Assembly: GCF_000172155.1 (NCBI RefSeq)
Contig: NZ_ABIZ01000001.1
Coordinates: 4,249,105 to 4,313,104 of the forward strand
Source: Verrucomicrobium spinosum DSM 4136 = JCM 18804
Lineage (GTDB): Bacteria; Verrucomicrobiota; Verrucomicrobiia; Verrucomicrobiales; Verrucomicrobiaceae
DNA: 64,000 nt
Direction of reading: 5' to 3'
The notes under the pieces are model-generated. The model searched no databases. It was not told the origin of the DNA and was given only the letters and a program-made list of their open reading frames with translations. Position numbers and translations under genes: made by a program. Each line of letters opens with the position of its first letter. Positions within the stretch are counted from its first letter, which is position 1. Of the stretch, positions 1-9,849 are shown one piece after another.

Positions 1-1914
1 GGCGGCCGATCCCGCCAGAGCATCCGGCGAAGTGCAACCCAGAAGACCGACTACACAAGCGTGGCGAATCCATGGGTCCAGGTCACCGTTTGAAGCGGCC
101 AGTTGGATCAGCGGCAGAGTGGCCACGCTGGTCTTGCATTTACCGAGCGCAATCGCGGCGTGGAAGCGGACGCGGGGATGCGGATCGGAAAGAAGCGGCA
201 CCAGATGCCCGCTTTGGACGTCATGGCCTGCAGCATCTCCCATCATTCGGGCCGTCAGCGCACGGATCTCTGGGTCGGAATCCTGGGTGAGATCGTCGAG
301 AATCGTGGTGGCCGCATACTTGCCAGCCCGCATGAGCTGTCCCAATCCCCAGAGGGCGTGCAGGCGCCCCAACTGGGGCTGCTTCCTATCCAACACGACG
401 GATTCCAGGGCCTCGTAAGCGCCTCGCTTTGCCAGCTCAAACTGCGCCCCACGGCGCACCCGCTGGTCAGCGTGCCCCAGCAGCGCGGCGAGCGCCGGGA
501 CTTCGCGGGTCTCAAAGCCAGCTTTCAACAGGGTGGCAGTCTCCTGGCGATCCGCCTGCCCCTCTCCGGCAGGATCATCCACCGTCCATACCGCACCGAT
601 TTCATTCAGCGCATAGTCCCCACCCCAATCCACCATGAACAACTTGCCGGAGGGGCCCCAGCTCATGCCGATTCCCATGACGCCACTGGCCACCATCTTG
701 TCTTCCTTCAGCCCGAAGGACGCGCCTTCCGGCGTCACCCTCATGGCATTCATCTTCCCGGAGGGGAATTGGTTCAGGAAAAACGTATCCTTCCACCCCC
801 GAGCCAGGGCCGTGCCCGGATTGTACGCGAAGCCCGAGGGGCCATCATGGGAGCTCGCCAGAGGCGGGGTGATGTACTCCGGCTGGGAGGCGTGTAGAGG
901 CTGCCACAAGCCCTCATCCACCCAGGGGCAATACCCCTTCATGTATTGAAAGCTACAGCGCCATCCGGAATCACTCTGCTCGGTGATGTACACCAGGCGT
1001 TCCTTTTCGTCCGGCTTGTCCGCATCGTTGTCCACGCCAAAGAGATTGCCGTAGTCATCGAACGCCACTTCCTGCACGTTGCGCAGGCCATGGGCAAAGA
1101 TCTCAAACCCGCTCCCATCAGGTTCGCACCGCAACACCGCCCCTTGATGCGGGGCTGATGCTCTCCTGCCTTCCTTGGTAATGACGTTCGTGCCCTTGTC
1201 ACCGATCGTCCAGTAAATGCGCCCATCCGGTCCAACGCACAGACCGTGCATGTCATGCCCGGCGTAGGCGATGTGGTGACCAAACCCGTGAGCTACGATT
1301 TCGCGTTCATCCGCCACGCCATCGTCATTGGTATCCCGCAGGCGCCAGAGATCCGGCGCGATGGTGCAATACACCCAGCCGTCATGCCAGAGGATGCCAG
1401 CCGCAATCCCCGTCACCTCCGTATTAAAGCCCTCGGCAAACAACGTCCGCTTGTCGGCCACGCCGTCTCCATCGCTGTCTTCCAGCCGGTAAATCCTCTC
1501 GGAATGCACGGTCAGGTCCTTCCAGTCGATCGAGCCGTCTCCATTGTGGTCTTTGAGGCTCCCTTCAGGCTTGAGCATCTTCCCCGGAGCCAGCACGTCA
1601 TGGTAGAAGGCCTCTTTCTGCTCGATGCTCTCAAGGCGCACATCACGCGGGATCCACTGTGTGTGCTCCCGGATGTCGAGATCCGCCACCTTACGACGGG
1701 TCGTTTGAGTGACATAAACCCGCCCCTGAGGATCCACCGTGCAGGCCACGGGATCCGGCACATTGATGTCTCCAGACCACTTGTGGAGTTTCAGCCTGGA
1801 CGAACCAAGCGTTGACTGCGCCACCGCGTCGCCACCACCGCCCAAGGCAAGAAGTGAAAGGGTAAAGACCGCACCAGTCGTGCCGAAGGGGTGCAGAAAA
1901 CGAGTCAAAATCAT
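1..1914 (-). CDS. PVC-type membrane-bound dehydrogenase with HEAT repeats (3' end outside window)
   Basis: The minus frame stays open from an ATG at 1914 to the left edge, so the C-terminus is missing. The protein starts with a hydrophobic signal-like segment (about residues 5-30, ending near AVAQS). It continues as a beta-propeller of the sorbosone/glucose dehydrogenase type seen in Planctomycetes and Verrucomicrobia, with Asp-rich turns such as DSDGDGVADKR and DTNDDGVADER and the stretches GPDGRIYWTIGDKG and SGFAYNPGT. The last roughly 140 residues look like HEAT-type helical pairs (ALLGHADQRVRRGAQFELAK, PLLSDPHPRVRFHAAIALGK). Many family members end in a c-type cytochrome domain, which would lie beyond the window. 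It is probably periplasmic or envelope-bound; the substrate cannot be deduced. The first in-frame stop upstream of the ATG is 12 bases away, which fixes the start well. Confidence 0.85.
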   Translation of the reverse strand, partial: MILTRFLHPFGTTGAVFTLSLLALGGGGDAVAQSTLGSSRLKLHKWSGDINVPDPVACTVDPQGRVYVTQTTRRKVADLDIREHTQWIPRDVRLESIEQKEAFYHDVLAPGKMLKPEGSLKDHNGDGSIDWKDLTVHSERIYRLEDSDGDGVADKRTLFAEGFNTEVTGIAAGILWHDGWVYCTIAPDLWRLRDTNDDGVADEREIVAHGFGHHIAYAGHDMHGLCVGPDGRIYWTIGDKGTNVITKEGRRASAPHQGAVLRCEPDGSGFEIFAHGLRNVQEVAFDDYGNLFGVDNDADKPDEKERLVYITEQSDSGWRCSFQYMKGYCPWVDEGLWQPLHASQPEYITPPLASSHDGPSGFAYNPGTALARGWKDTFFLNQFPSGKMNAMRVTPEGASFGLKEDKMVASGVMGIGMSWGPSGKLFMVDWGGDYALNEIGAVWTVDDPAGEGQADRQETATLLKAGFETREVPALAALLGHADQRVRRGAQFELAKRGAYEALESVVLDRKQPQLGRLHALWGLGQLMRAGKYAATTILDDLTQDSDPEIRALTARMMGDAAGHDVQSGHLVPLLSDPHPRVRFHAAIALGKCKTSVATLPLIQLAASNGDLDPWIRHACVVGLLGCTSPDALAGSAA

Positions 1915-2262
1915 GCACCGTGTCTTTCACCTCTTTTTGCCCATCACGCAACCAGCGGAAACTCAACAATTGCCCACGCGGAGGGCAAAAACCGAACCTC
2001 CAGCGCCCTGTGCGGAAAGTGAAGAGCATGGCATTGTTCAAACACGCCCCGCGTGCGCTACACCTCAGCACTCCGCGCCCTACTCGCACTCGAGGGTTCA
2101 ACATGAACAGCCATCCGATGAAACGAGCATAGCGACTGAAACCCAGTGAAATCGTACTGCGGAAACTCTACTGCGGAGCGGTAGGCCATCAGCGCAGTCA
2201 ATCCTTCCCCAACCAGCCCCCCAGAAGCCAATCGCTCCGAGGACGTCCGGAGGTAGTGCAAC
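1915..2262. other. intergenic region without a convincing gene
   Basis: This lies between the dehydrogenase start and the terminator of the Gld-type operon. Short open frames occur on both strands but lack coding character and ribosome binding sites. A small hairpin (TTGCCC at 1970-1975 with GGGCAA at 1983-1988) is visible. The dehydrogenase promoter probably lies here, but no clear -35/-10 pair was identified. Confidence 0.5.
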
Positions 2263-2292
2263 AAAAAAGCACGGCGGGTTGCCGTGCTTTTA
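2263..2292 (-). terminator. rho-independent terminator of the DUF4340/Gld-type operon
   Basis: A perfect 11-bp stem AAAAGCACGGC (2265-2275) pairs with GCCGTGCTTTT (2281-2291) around a 5-base loop. On the minus strand the stem is followed by a run of T (complement of A at 2263-2268). It sits about 30 bases after the stop codon of the minus-strand gene ending at 2320. Confidence 0.85.
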
Positions 2293-2319
2293 AGTGACCC
2301 TTGAGACGCGAATGAAGCC

Positions 2320-3819
2320 CTAAGGAGCCTTGGGAGCTTCCGCGGGCTTGGCCTCCTCAGGTGCCTTTGGGGCCTCGACCTTGGGAGCCGCAGCGGAAGC
2401 GGGTTTGGCTTCGGGAGATGCCGCAGGCTTTTCGGCAGCCTTGGGAGCTTCAGCGGGCTTCTCGGCGGGCTTGGCTGCCTCTTTGGCTTGGGGTTTCACC
2501 TCTTCTGCGGCAGGAGTCGGCGCGGGAGCGGCCGGCACAGGGGCGGCTGTAGGAGCCGGCGCGGGTGCAGCCGGAATCATCGGCGCGGCGGGAGCCTTCA
2601 GGAGCGGAGGCGGCGCAGCCCCCAGGGATCCTTCTGCCGGAGATCCTGCACTTCCAGGTGTACCCTCTGCGGACTTGTCACGAAGGACCTCGGAGCGCTT
2701 CTTGAGCAGATCCGATACGCCGTAGCTGCTCACTTCAAACACCTTGCCCTCTGTAGCCTTCTCTTTGGCAAGCTTCGCTTCCAGCAGTTTGCCTGCCGCA
2801 GCGAACTCGTCGTCGAGACGCTTCTTGTCTTCGGGCTTCTCATCCGCCGCAGGCTTGCGCTCTTTCGGGAAGTTGCCAGATACCTGCACGGTGAGGAAAT
2901 ACTTGGGCTCCGCATCGCCTTCCTTCTTTTCAAGAAGCTGCACCTCGTAGCTGAAGCCCTTGAAGGTTTCCAGTTTCACCTTGGTCGCCCCCTTCATGAA
3001 CTCGGGAGTAGCCTGTTCTTTGGTCAGCACATCATTGAAGACCACCGCCGAAAGCGCACGGTTGAGCACGTCAGCCTTGGCCGTGTCCAGTTCTTCACCC
3101 GGCTTCGCGTCGGTGAGAAGGAAAGGATTCTGCAAGTCCTTGCGGGAAGCACTCCAGCCGTCGGCAGTGTTTGGAGGCGTGATCGTGACGGCCTTGATCT
3201 CCTGCACGTCGATGAAGGCCTTGTCGAGCCACGCCTTGGGATCAGCCTGGAGTTCGTAGAGGCTCTCCCCCGTCAGCCACACCGTGTCCCCATCTTTGGG
3301 GTTGCGGATCCATCGCTGCTGCCCTGCGCCGCCCATGAAGTTTCCGCTGGACGCCCCACCGGTGCTTTCGACAGACTTCCCGGCCACGAAGGAGCCGAGC
3401 ACCTCGCCCTTCTCATCCTTCAACTCCACCTGGAGGCCAGTGGACTCCGGACCTGCCTCTCCCGGAGGCAGCAAGCCCACTTCGCCCAGCACGGACTTCC
3501 CGACGGTTTGTTTACTGAGGAGTTTCAGACCCGCGATGTCCGCCACCGCCTTGGAGAGCTTCTCATAGGCTGCAGGATAGTTCTCGCGTTCATTTACCAC
3601 CCACTTGTCGCCTTCAACGACAAGCGTAACGGTGCTTTTGCCTTCACGGATCACCACCTGACGGATGTCCTTGGAGGGGAGATCCGTGAACAAAGTGGCG
3701 CGGTCCTTCACCCCCACCAGCCTGGCGGAGTTCAAGCTTTTGTCGCGCAGCTTGCCGTAAAAAAAGGCAAAACCGACGAGTCCGCCGAGGACAATCAACA
3801 ATACAACTGGCTTTTTCAT
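2320..3819 (-). CDS. DUF4340 domain membrane-anchored protein
   Basis: 499 residues. One N-terminal membrane anchor (about 4-22) is followed by a periplasmic DUF4340-type domain (roughly 35-260) with the family's pattern of beta strands and small repeats (SKDIRQVVIREGKSTVTLV, DGDTVWLTGESLYEL). The C-terminal part (about 375-499) is low-complexity, rich in Ala, Pro, Lys and Glu, and looks like a flexible linker. It is the last gene of a four-gene minus-strand operon after the GldG-like gene (45-base gap) and ends at a strong terminator. DUF4340 proteins are regularly found next to GldG-like auxiliary proteins, so it is probably an accessory subunit of the ABC system. Its biochemical role is unknown. 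Confidence 0.85.
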   Translation of the reverse strand: MKKPVVLLIVLGGLVGFAFFYGKLRDKSLNSARLVGVKDRATLFTDLPSKDIRQVVIREGKSTVTLVVEGDKWVVNERENYPAAYEKLSKAVADIAGLKLLSKQTVGKSVLGEVGLLPPGEAGPESTGLQVELKDEKGEVLGSFVAGKSVESTGGASSGNFMGGAGQQRWIRNPKDGDTVWLTGESLYELQADPKAWLDKAFIDVQEIKAVTITPPNTADGWSASRKDLQNPFLLTDAKPGEELDTAKADVLNRALSAVVFNDVLTKEQATPEFMKGATKVKLETFKGFSYEVQLLEKKEGDAEPKYFLTVQVSGNFPKERKPAADEKPEDKKRLDDEFAAAGKLLEAKLAKEKATEGKVFEVSSYGVSDLLKKRSEVLRDKSAEGTPGSAGSPAEGSLGAAPPPLLKAPAAPMIPAAPAPAPTAAPVPAAPAPTPAAEEVKPQAKEAAKPAEKPAEAPKAAEKPAASPEAKPASAAAPKVEAPKAPEEAKPAEAPKAP

Positions 3820-3864
3820 GGTCAGTGATTCAAGAGAAATGATACCAAGTCACGTGGACGGGGG

Positions 3865-5871
3865 TTAGTGAGCGGCCTGCAGGGAGCGACGGCGGGCGGC
3901 GATGGTGACTCCGACGGCGATGATCAGCAGCGGAACCGCTGCCATGTTGAGCAAGGTGATCAGAAACTCGCGACGATCTTTCATGCGAGTCTGCTCCTTG
4001 ATGAGCTCACGTCTTTTCGCCATGAGCTCCACCTGCTTGTCCTGAAGCTGTTTTGCCTGGGCTTCGTTGGGGTTCAGCATGATCAGGCCCTGCGTCGCTT
4101 TCACGCCGCCGCCCTTGGCGATCTCCTGCACCACGTCATTGAGGTCCTGCTCGATCTTCTGCATCCGAGGACGATACTGCTCCTCAATGTTGGCGTTCAG
4201 TTCCTGAAGCTTGGTGAAGGGGCGGTTCGCGGAGGAACGGCTGCGGACGGCGATAAGATCAGCACCACCGGAGAGCAGTTCAACGGTGTTGAGCAACAGG
4301 GGCAGGTTCGAGTTGCTCATTCGCATGGAAGCGCCGCCCATCGGGTCACGCTCGACGACGAACTCATCGAACTCCATGTCCACATCGCTGAAGAGGAACA
4401 CGACGCCATCATTGTTGGCAGACTCTTTGAGAGAAGGCTTGGCCTCCTCCTTCTTTTCACCGGCAGGTGCCCCTGCGGGCTTGTCATTTTCACCACCTGT
4501 ACCGCCAGGCAGCATGCCCGGGGGCAATCCGCCGGGGAAACCACCGGGCATGCCGGGAATCCCACCCGGACCTTCGGCGGCCGGTGCGGTCGCTTTCGGC
4601 TGCCCATCAGGGAACGCCGTCTTGAACCGGCCAGTCAGCCGCACGCCCATGACCTGGGATTTGCCGCTGGCCTGGAAGTTCTTCAAGTCTTCACGCATCG
4701 CCTTCTCAGCGTCGGTGGTGTCGATCAGCTGGGATTTCTCAGATGAATGCACCAGAGTCGTGGCAGTCACGTTGCCCTTGGCCGCCACATTGAAGGACCC
4801 TGCGGAGAACATCTGGATGAGCTGCAAGGGCTCCGTCATCGGCTCCTTGTCATTGATCCCCTCTTTGGGAATGCTCAGGAAGGTCGGGACCGCCCGGCGA
4901 TTGTTGGCCGTACGGAAGGTCATGTCAGCCACGACAAGGTTCTTGTCGTAACCCACGCCCCATTCCTTGAAGAGCGTCGGCAAATCGGAGTTCGGAGAAA
5001 CAAACGTCGTGGGTGCGCGGCCCATCTGTCCGGGGTTGTTGTAGGCCCGGCTCACCAGGCAGTGCGGATCCACAAAGGCGATCACCTTCCCACCCTTGAG
5101 CAGGAACTGGTCGATGGCGAATTCTGCACGTGGCGAGATGTCCGCAGGATGGATCACCAGAAGGATGTTGATGTCGGAGTCCACTGCTTCGCTGGACATC
5201 GGCACTTCACGCACATCGTAGTCCAGGCGCAGTTGCTGGATCGCAATCCAGGGGCGTTGCTGGTTCTGCTGCATCCCTGGCGGGAAGTTGAAGGCCGGTC
5301 CAGAAATGGGCATCGGGCTCATCACGCCGATCACACTGCGCTTGGTGCGTGTGACCTGGGAGAGCGCCCGTGCGATTTGATACTCCAGAGTGCCCTCTTC
5401 CGCAGGTGTCAGCGTTGGGATGATCTCCTTTTTATCGAGCGACTGGATGGCGAGGCCGAAGTAGGCCTTGTCGCCTTCTTCGTTCACAGTGTAGCCCTGA
5501 ATGTCATCTGCCACCGCCTTGTCTTCCTCCTCCGTGTTGGGACGCGGGTCGATGTTTTCCAGGGTGATCTTGCCGCCGCTGGCCTTGGTGATTTCCAGCA
5601 GCAGGTCACGCACGGTGTTCCCGTAGGTCTGTCCCCACTGGGGCATCAGCCGGCTGTCTGAAGTGGCGTAGAAGCGGATGGCAACCGGCTTGTCCGGGTT
5701 CAAGCCCTCAACAATACGGCGGGTGCCGTCTGAGAGCGTGAAGATCCCCTTCTCCGTGAGATCCATGCGGAAGTTGAGGAAGCCAAGGCCACTGACAAGG
5801 ATGTTCACCACCACAACGATGGCGATCACAAGCAGCAACACGAGGGCGCTGAGAGTAGTTTTCGATTTCAT
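3865..5871 (-). CDS. GldG-family ABC transporter auxiliary protein
   Basis: 668 residues. An N-terminal membrane helix (about 7-30) is followed by a large extracytoplasmic GldG/ABC_transp_aux domain, with FTLSDGTRRIVEGL near residue 45, a DPRPN stretch near 108 and IAFVDPHC near 264. A Gly/Pro-rich linker with Met-Pro-Gly repeats lies around 430-480, then a charged, coiled-coil-like stretch and a C-terminal membrane helix (about 645-662). This anchor-domain-anchor layout is normal for GldG-like proteins, which form exporter or gliding-type complexes with GldA and GldF in Bacteroidetes and occur widely in other phyla. The 39-base and 45-base gaps to its neighbours support an operon. Gliding itself is not implied; the substrate is unknown. 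Confidence 0.85.
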   Translation of the reverse strand: MKSKTTLSALVLLLVIAIVVVVNILVSGLGFLNFRMDLTEKGIFTLSDGTRRIVEGLNPDKPVAIRFYATSDSRLMPQWGQTYGNTVRDLLLEITKASGGKITLENIDPRPNTEEEDKAVADDIQGYTVNEEGDKAYFGLAIQSLDKKEIIPTLTPAEEGTLEYQIARALSQVTRTKRSVIGVMSPMPISGPAFNFPPGMQQNQQRPWIAIQQLRLDYDVREVPMSSEAVDSDINILLVIHPADISPRAEFAIDQFLLKGGKVIAFVDPHCLVSRAYNNPGQMGRAPTTFVSPNSDLPTLFKEWGVGYDKNLVVADMTFRTANNRRAVPTFLSIPKEGINDKEPMTEPLQLIQMFSAGSFNVAAKGNVTATTLVHSSEKSQLIDTTDAEKAMREDLKNFQASGKSQVMGVRLTGRFKTAFPDGQPKATAPAAEGPGGIPGMPGGFPGGLPPGMLPGGTGGENDKPAGAPAGEKKEEAKPSLKESANNDGVVFLFSDVDMEFDEFVVERDPMGGASMRMSNSNLPLLLNTVELLSGGADLIAVRSRSSANRPFTKLQELNANIEEQYRPRMQKIEQDLNDVVQEIAKGGGVKATQGLIMLNPNEAQAKQLQDKQVELMAKRRELIKEQTRMKDRREFLITLLNMAAVPLLIIAVGVTIAARRRSLQAAH

Positions 5872-5910
5872 GCGCGAAAAAAGTTTGGGCTATTGGGTGT
5901 CAGGGGCGCA

Positions 5911-6678
5911 TCAGGCACGCTTGGCCTGGATCGCATAGTGGGTGATGCCGAGGCAGACGCCGACGACGCTGAGGAAGTAAAGCACGTCGTCGAAGACGAG
6001 CAGGCCCTTGGACATTTCATAGAAATGGGTCATGAAACACAACTCGGCGATGAAGCGCACCAAGCCATCGAGACTGGCTGGCGTGACCTTGAGGAGGAAA
6101 TCCACCACCTGCTGGAATCCGAAGAGGAAGAGCAGCAGACAGATGGCCACCGAGATGATGAAGCAGATGACCTGGCTCCGTGTGAAAGCACTCACCGCGC
6201 TGGTGATGGCCAGGCAGGCCAGAGCATACAGGTAGCTGGCAATGTAGCCGCTGATGATCGGGCCCGGATCAGGTTCGCCCAAGTACGAGACGGTGAGGAT
6301 GATCGGAAAAGTCAGTGCCAGACCGATGGCCCAGACCGAGGCTGCAGCAAGGTACTTGCCCAGTACGGCATGCCACGGGGAGATGGGCATGGTGGCCAGG
6401 AGTTCCATGGTGCCGAGGCGTTGCTCCTCAGACCACAGTCTCATCCCCACCGCCGGGACGAGCACAAGGTAGATCCAGGGATGCCACATGAAGAAGCTGC
6501 CCTGTCCCGACAACGTGGCGTTGTTGGAGGAGAGGAAGCCTCCCACGATGAACGTGAAACCCATGGCGGCGATCACGAAGATGAACAGGATGATGTAGGC
6601 CAGGGGCGAGTTGAAATACGAGAAGAATTCCCGCTTAAAAACCGCAATGATGTTTTTCGTTGGACTCATGGTGAGCAA
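5911..6678 (-). CDS. ABC transporter permease, GldF/ABC-2 type
   Basis: 255 residues with about six hydrophobic segments, beginning with the ABC-2 permease N-terminus (VFKREFFSYFNSPLAYIILF). It carries the EEQRLGTMELLATMPIS element typical of GldF/NosY-like permeases, which lies after the second membrane segment and is thought to contact the ATPase. It forms the membrane channel of the transporter, with the ATPase upstream (86-base gap) and the GldG-like protein downstream (39-base gap). The length is normal for the family. Confidence 0.9.
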   Translation of the reverse strand: MLTMSPTKNIIAVFKREFFSYFNSPLAYIILFIFVIAAMGFTFIVGGFLSSNNATLSGQGSFFMWHPWIYLVLVPAVGMRLWSEEQRLGTMELLATMPISPWHAVLGKYLAAASVWAIGLALTFPIILTVSYLGEPDPGPIISGYIASYLYALACLAITSAVSAFTRSQVICFIISVAICLLLFLFGFQQVVDFLLKVTPASLDGLVRFIAELCFMTHFYEMSKGLLVFDDVLYFLSVVGVCLGITHYAIQAKRA

Positions 6679-6764
6679 TTCAGATCAGCTTTAAAAAATC
6701 GATTCGGGGGCATCCGCCACTCGAGAGGGCACCCGTCTTTGGTTCTGGTAGACTCTTGGGCCGG

Positions 6765-7718
6765 TCAGGAGGCCGTGTCGGAGCGTGTGATGGTACGGAA
6801 CACCTCGTCCAGACGACCTTCCTCACGGTGCAGCTCCTCTACCCTCCAGGACTTAGCAGCCAGCAGCGTGCCGATCTCGCGTACCAGGTCCTCTGGCTTG
6901 GCCTTGCGGGAGGGAAACACCCGGCCGGAAAAACCAAGTTCATCCATCACCGCCGCCTCCACCTTGTCCACCCCGGCGAGTTTCTCCAGCTCGGCACGCA
7001 CGCCCGATCCCGCGAAGCCCCGCACCGTGACCCGAACGGCATCCGCGCCAGGCGCACGGGTTTTCAGGGAATCCGGTGTGCCGTCTGCCACCACCTTGCC
7101 GTGGTCAATGATGATGGCGCGGGAGCAGACCGCTTCCACCTCTTCAAGAATGTGCGTGGAGAAGACGATCGCCTTGTTCTGGCCCATGCGCTTGATCAGA
7201 TTGCGCACTTCATGCTTCTGGTTGGGATCCAGGCCGTCCGTGGGCTCGTCGAGAATCAGCACTTCCGGATCATGGATGATGCTCTGGGCGAGGCAGGTGC
7301 GGTGACGGTAACCCTTCGACAGCGTATCCACGCTCTGATTGCGCACCGGCTCCAGGAAGCAGGTCTCCAGGGCTTTGTCGATCGCCTTGGAGCGGGCGGA
7401 ACCATACAGCCCGCGCATCTCCGCGCAGAAACCGAGGAAGCCGACCACGCTCATGTCCGAATACAGGGGTGCGTTCTCCGGAAGGTACCCGAGGGCCCTC
7501 TTGGCGATCTCGGGTTTCTCAAGCATGTCAACGCCACCCACGCTGATCGTTCCAGCCGTCGGCTGAAAGTAGCCCGTCACCATACGCATCGTCGTGGACT
7601 TGCCGGCACCGTTTGGCCCGAGAAAGCCGAGCACCTCGCCTTTTTCCACGTTGAAGGTGATTCCATCGACGGCCACCTTCGGACCGAACACTTTGCGGAG
7701 GTCTTTTACCTGGATCAT
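6765..7718 (-). CDS. ABC transporter ATP-binding protein, GldA-like
   Basis: 317 residues. Walker A is GPNGAGKST at 34-42, the signature is the atypical LSKGYR at 133-138 instead of LSGGQ, and Walker B is VLILDEPTDGLD at 153-164 with the switch His in FSTHILEE. The last roughly 100 residues form the C-terminal extension usual in ABC-2 exporter ATPases. The LSKGYRQR-type signature is common in GldA-like and gliding-type ATPases. It is the first gene of the minus-strand operon and powers the permease encoded next to it. The 256-base gap upstream, before a divergent gene, must hold its promoter; none was clearly identified. Confidence 0.92.
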   Translation of the reverse strand: MIQVKDLRKVFGPKVAVDGITFNVEKGEVLGFLGPNGAGKSTTMRMVTGYFQPTAGTISVGGVDMLEKPEIAKRALGYLPENAPLYSDMSVVGFLGFCAEMRGLYGSARSKAIDKALETCFLEPVRNQSVDTLSKGYRHRTCLAQSIIHDPEVLILDEPTDGLDPNQKHEVRNLIKRMGQNKAIVFSTHILEEVEAVCSRAIIIDHGKVVADGTPDSLKTRAPGADAVRVTVRGFAGSGVRAELEKLAGVDKVEAAVMDELGFSGRVFPSRKAKPEDLVREIGTLLAAKSWRVEELHREEGRLDEVFRTITRSDTAS

Positions 7719-7998
7719 ACTTTAGGGATTCTGGTCTCTTCCTGAAATGTGCAATTCGAGCGGGGGTTACTAACGCCGATCAGACAGGATTATTGTTCTC
7801 ATGTTCAAGCGTTGGGAACCACAACTTTCAAAGCAAAAAGACCTCTCCGCGCAAGAATTTTCTTTCATTCAACTTCCCTGAAAAATACCTGTCCAAATCG
7901 GCCTAAAATGCGGGTCTCTTCGCCCCTTTTGCCAAATTAATGTCCTCCCCTGGCAAAACGGAAATTCAACATCCTTGCCTCCGAATGCGTCAGTTCGT

Positions 7999-9849
7999 AT
8001 GCTGGGTGTCTTTTCTGCCCCGCTCCTGCCCCCAATGCTGACCTCCCAGAACCCAGATCCTACTGCGTCCCGGCCGTTTGTCCTTCTGCGCCCGCTGATT
8101 GCCGCCTGGCACTGGTTTTTTCCCCCGACCCAGGCTCATATGGACCGGCAGTCCCGGACCGCCCGGATCGCGGCGGGCTCCTTGATCCTGCTCTTTTCCA
8201 TCGGGCTGATGGTTTTCACCGTCATGAACGCCCGTAAATGGCACGATGCCTTCCAGACATGGCAGTCCAACCGTCTGATTGACGAGGCCATCAAGCTCAA
8301 GGAGCAGGACAAGTTTGTAGATGCATGGCTCAAAGCCCACGAGGCGTATGCCAAAGACGCGGACAACGTAAGGGTGCTCCGCGTCATGGCTCAATTCTAC
8401 ACTTACATGCAGAAAAAGGAGGCAGGTTGGTTCTTCGACCGCCTTCGTCAGAAAGGGGCCATGACAGACGAGGACACGACCTTTGAGATTGAGGCCCTTG
8501 CTTCCATTGCTGAGAACAAGCAGGCACAGGACCAGATCGAGCAGGTTCTGCGGACCTCGAAGCCCACCCAGAAGGTCGTGGAACTTGCTGATGTGGTGCT
8601 GAGGAAGAACCAACGCAGCCGCCAGCTCCTCCAGATCCTGGACAACTTTGTCGTCCAGGAGCCCGACAACATGGAGATCAAGCTGCTCTATGGCCGCCGG
8701 TTGGTGGAGTATGGCACTTCTGATGAGATCGAGAAAGGTCTGAGGCTGCTCTGGGAACTCGCGTCGGACAAGGGGACAAACGGTCTTGCCGCCCTGGAGT
8801 TTCTCGACCGCGTCAAAACCATCAGCAGTGAGGAAAAACAGAGACTCATCGAACTGCTGGACAGCCATCCCCAGGTCAAAGAGGAGCACCGGATCGCCGC
8901 CTTGCGCCGTCAGGTGGAACTGGAACCTGGCCGCAAACAGGAGATCATTGCCAAAGCCATGGAAGATCGACGCGGGGCCAAACGCGAGGACCTCGTGCCC
9001 CTAGCCCGCTGGCTGACCACGGAAGGCGAGAACGAAAAGCTCCTGTCCTACCTGGATGCAGACATGGTCCGGGACTATCCCCCGCTCCTGGAGAATTACC
9101 TCAATGCTCTCACACTCCTGGGGAAAAACGAAGAACTGGCCGCATTGATCAACGACCCCCGCACACGTCTCACCACCGCCATTCGCGCCTTTCACAAAGC
9201 CCACCTGGCCTACGTGACGAAAGCGCCCTGGGAAAAGGTGAACGAACTGCTCAAGGAAGCCTTGGCAGCGATCCAGAGCGAGGGTCGGCAACCCATGCTT
9301 CTGACTCTTGCAGACTATGCCGAGAAGAGGGGTCACCTGAAGATCGCAGAAGAAGCCTACAAGCTGGCTTCCCGGAGTAATCGGGCGGATCTAGCTGGTT
9401 ACGAGGGCCTGCTCCGGCTCACCTACCGGAACGGAAACACTGCAGGGTTCCTGGCCGCGGCACAGGAAACGGTGCAGCGCTGGCCCGAAAAAGAGGTCTT
9501 TGAGGAACGCTACCTCTACAGCGCGCTGATCTCCGGCGTGGACATGGAGCAAGCCATCGGACGCGCCACCCGGCTCCTCTCCTCCCGCCCCGCCGACTCT
9601 ATGCGGAAGTTGCTCGTCGCCTTGGGTGAGATCCGGATGGCCAACCCCAAATCCGCCGCCACGGCGTTGCAACGGATTGATCTGGGAGATCTCACTCCCG
9701 GTCAGGGCGCAGTCCTTTGCGGCATCATGCAGGCCGCAGGCTACGATGACCAGGCCCGCTCCCTCGCTGGCAGAATCCCAGATGACACCCAGATGCTGCC
9801 TGAGGAAAAACAGTTCCTGATGATGGCCAAGGCTCCCCCGCGCGGCTAG
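7999..9849 (+). CDS. TPR-repeat membrane-anchored protein of unknown function
   Basis: About 616 residues from the ATG at 7999. A TTG at 7975 and an ATG at 8035 are alternatives, and no ribosome binding site separates them. A single membrane helix (SLILLFSIGLMVFTVMN) follows a short basic N-terminus. The rest is alpha-helical and built from degenerate tetratricopeptide-like units (for example DKFVDAWLKAHEAYAKDADN, GHLKIAEEAYKLASRSNRA). It is probably an envelope scaffold or assembly protein. It stands alone, divergent from the ABC operon and 128 bases before the cyclic-nucleotide-binding protein. No closer family was recognised. Confidence 0.75.
   Translation: MLGVFSAPLLPPMLTSQNPDPTASRPFVLLRPLIAAWHWFFPPTQAHMDRQSRTARIAAGSLILLFSIGLMVFTVMNARKWHDAFQTWQSNRLIDEAIKLKEQDKFVDAWLKAHEAYAKDADNVRVLRVMAQFYTYMQKKEAGWFFDRLRQKGAMTDEDTTFEIEALASIAENKQAQDQIEQVLRTSKPTQKVVELADVVLRKNQRSRQLLQILDNFVVQEPDNMEIKLLYGRRLVEYGTSDEIEKGLRLLWELASDKGTNGLAALEFLDRVKTISSEEKQRLIELLDSHPQVKEEHRIAALRRQVELEPGRKQEIIAKAMEDRRGAKREDLVPLARWLTTEGENEKLLSYLDADMVRDYPPLLENYLNALTLLGKNEELAALINDPRTRLTTAIRAFHKAHLAYVTKAPWEKVNELLKEALAAIQSEGRQPMLLTLADYAEKRGHLKIAEEAYKLASRSNRADLAGYEGLLRLTYRNGNTAGFLAAAQETVQRWPEKEVFEERYLYSALISGVDMEQAIGRATRLLSSRPADSMRKLLVALGEIRMANPKSAATALQRIDLGDLTPGQGAVLCGIMQAAGYDDQARSLAGRIPDDTQMLPEEKQFLMMAKAPPRG

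Noticed and set aside
2488-3828. Long open frame of over 400 codons antisense to the DUF4340 gene
   Set aside because: It lies fully opposite a well-supported gene with an anchor and family domain; its translation is a GC-rich mirror with no motif.
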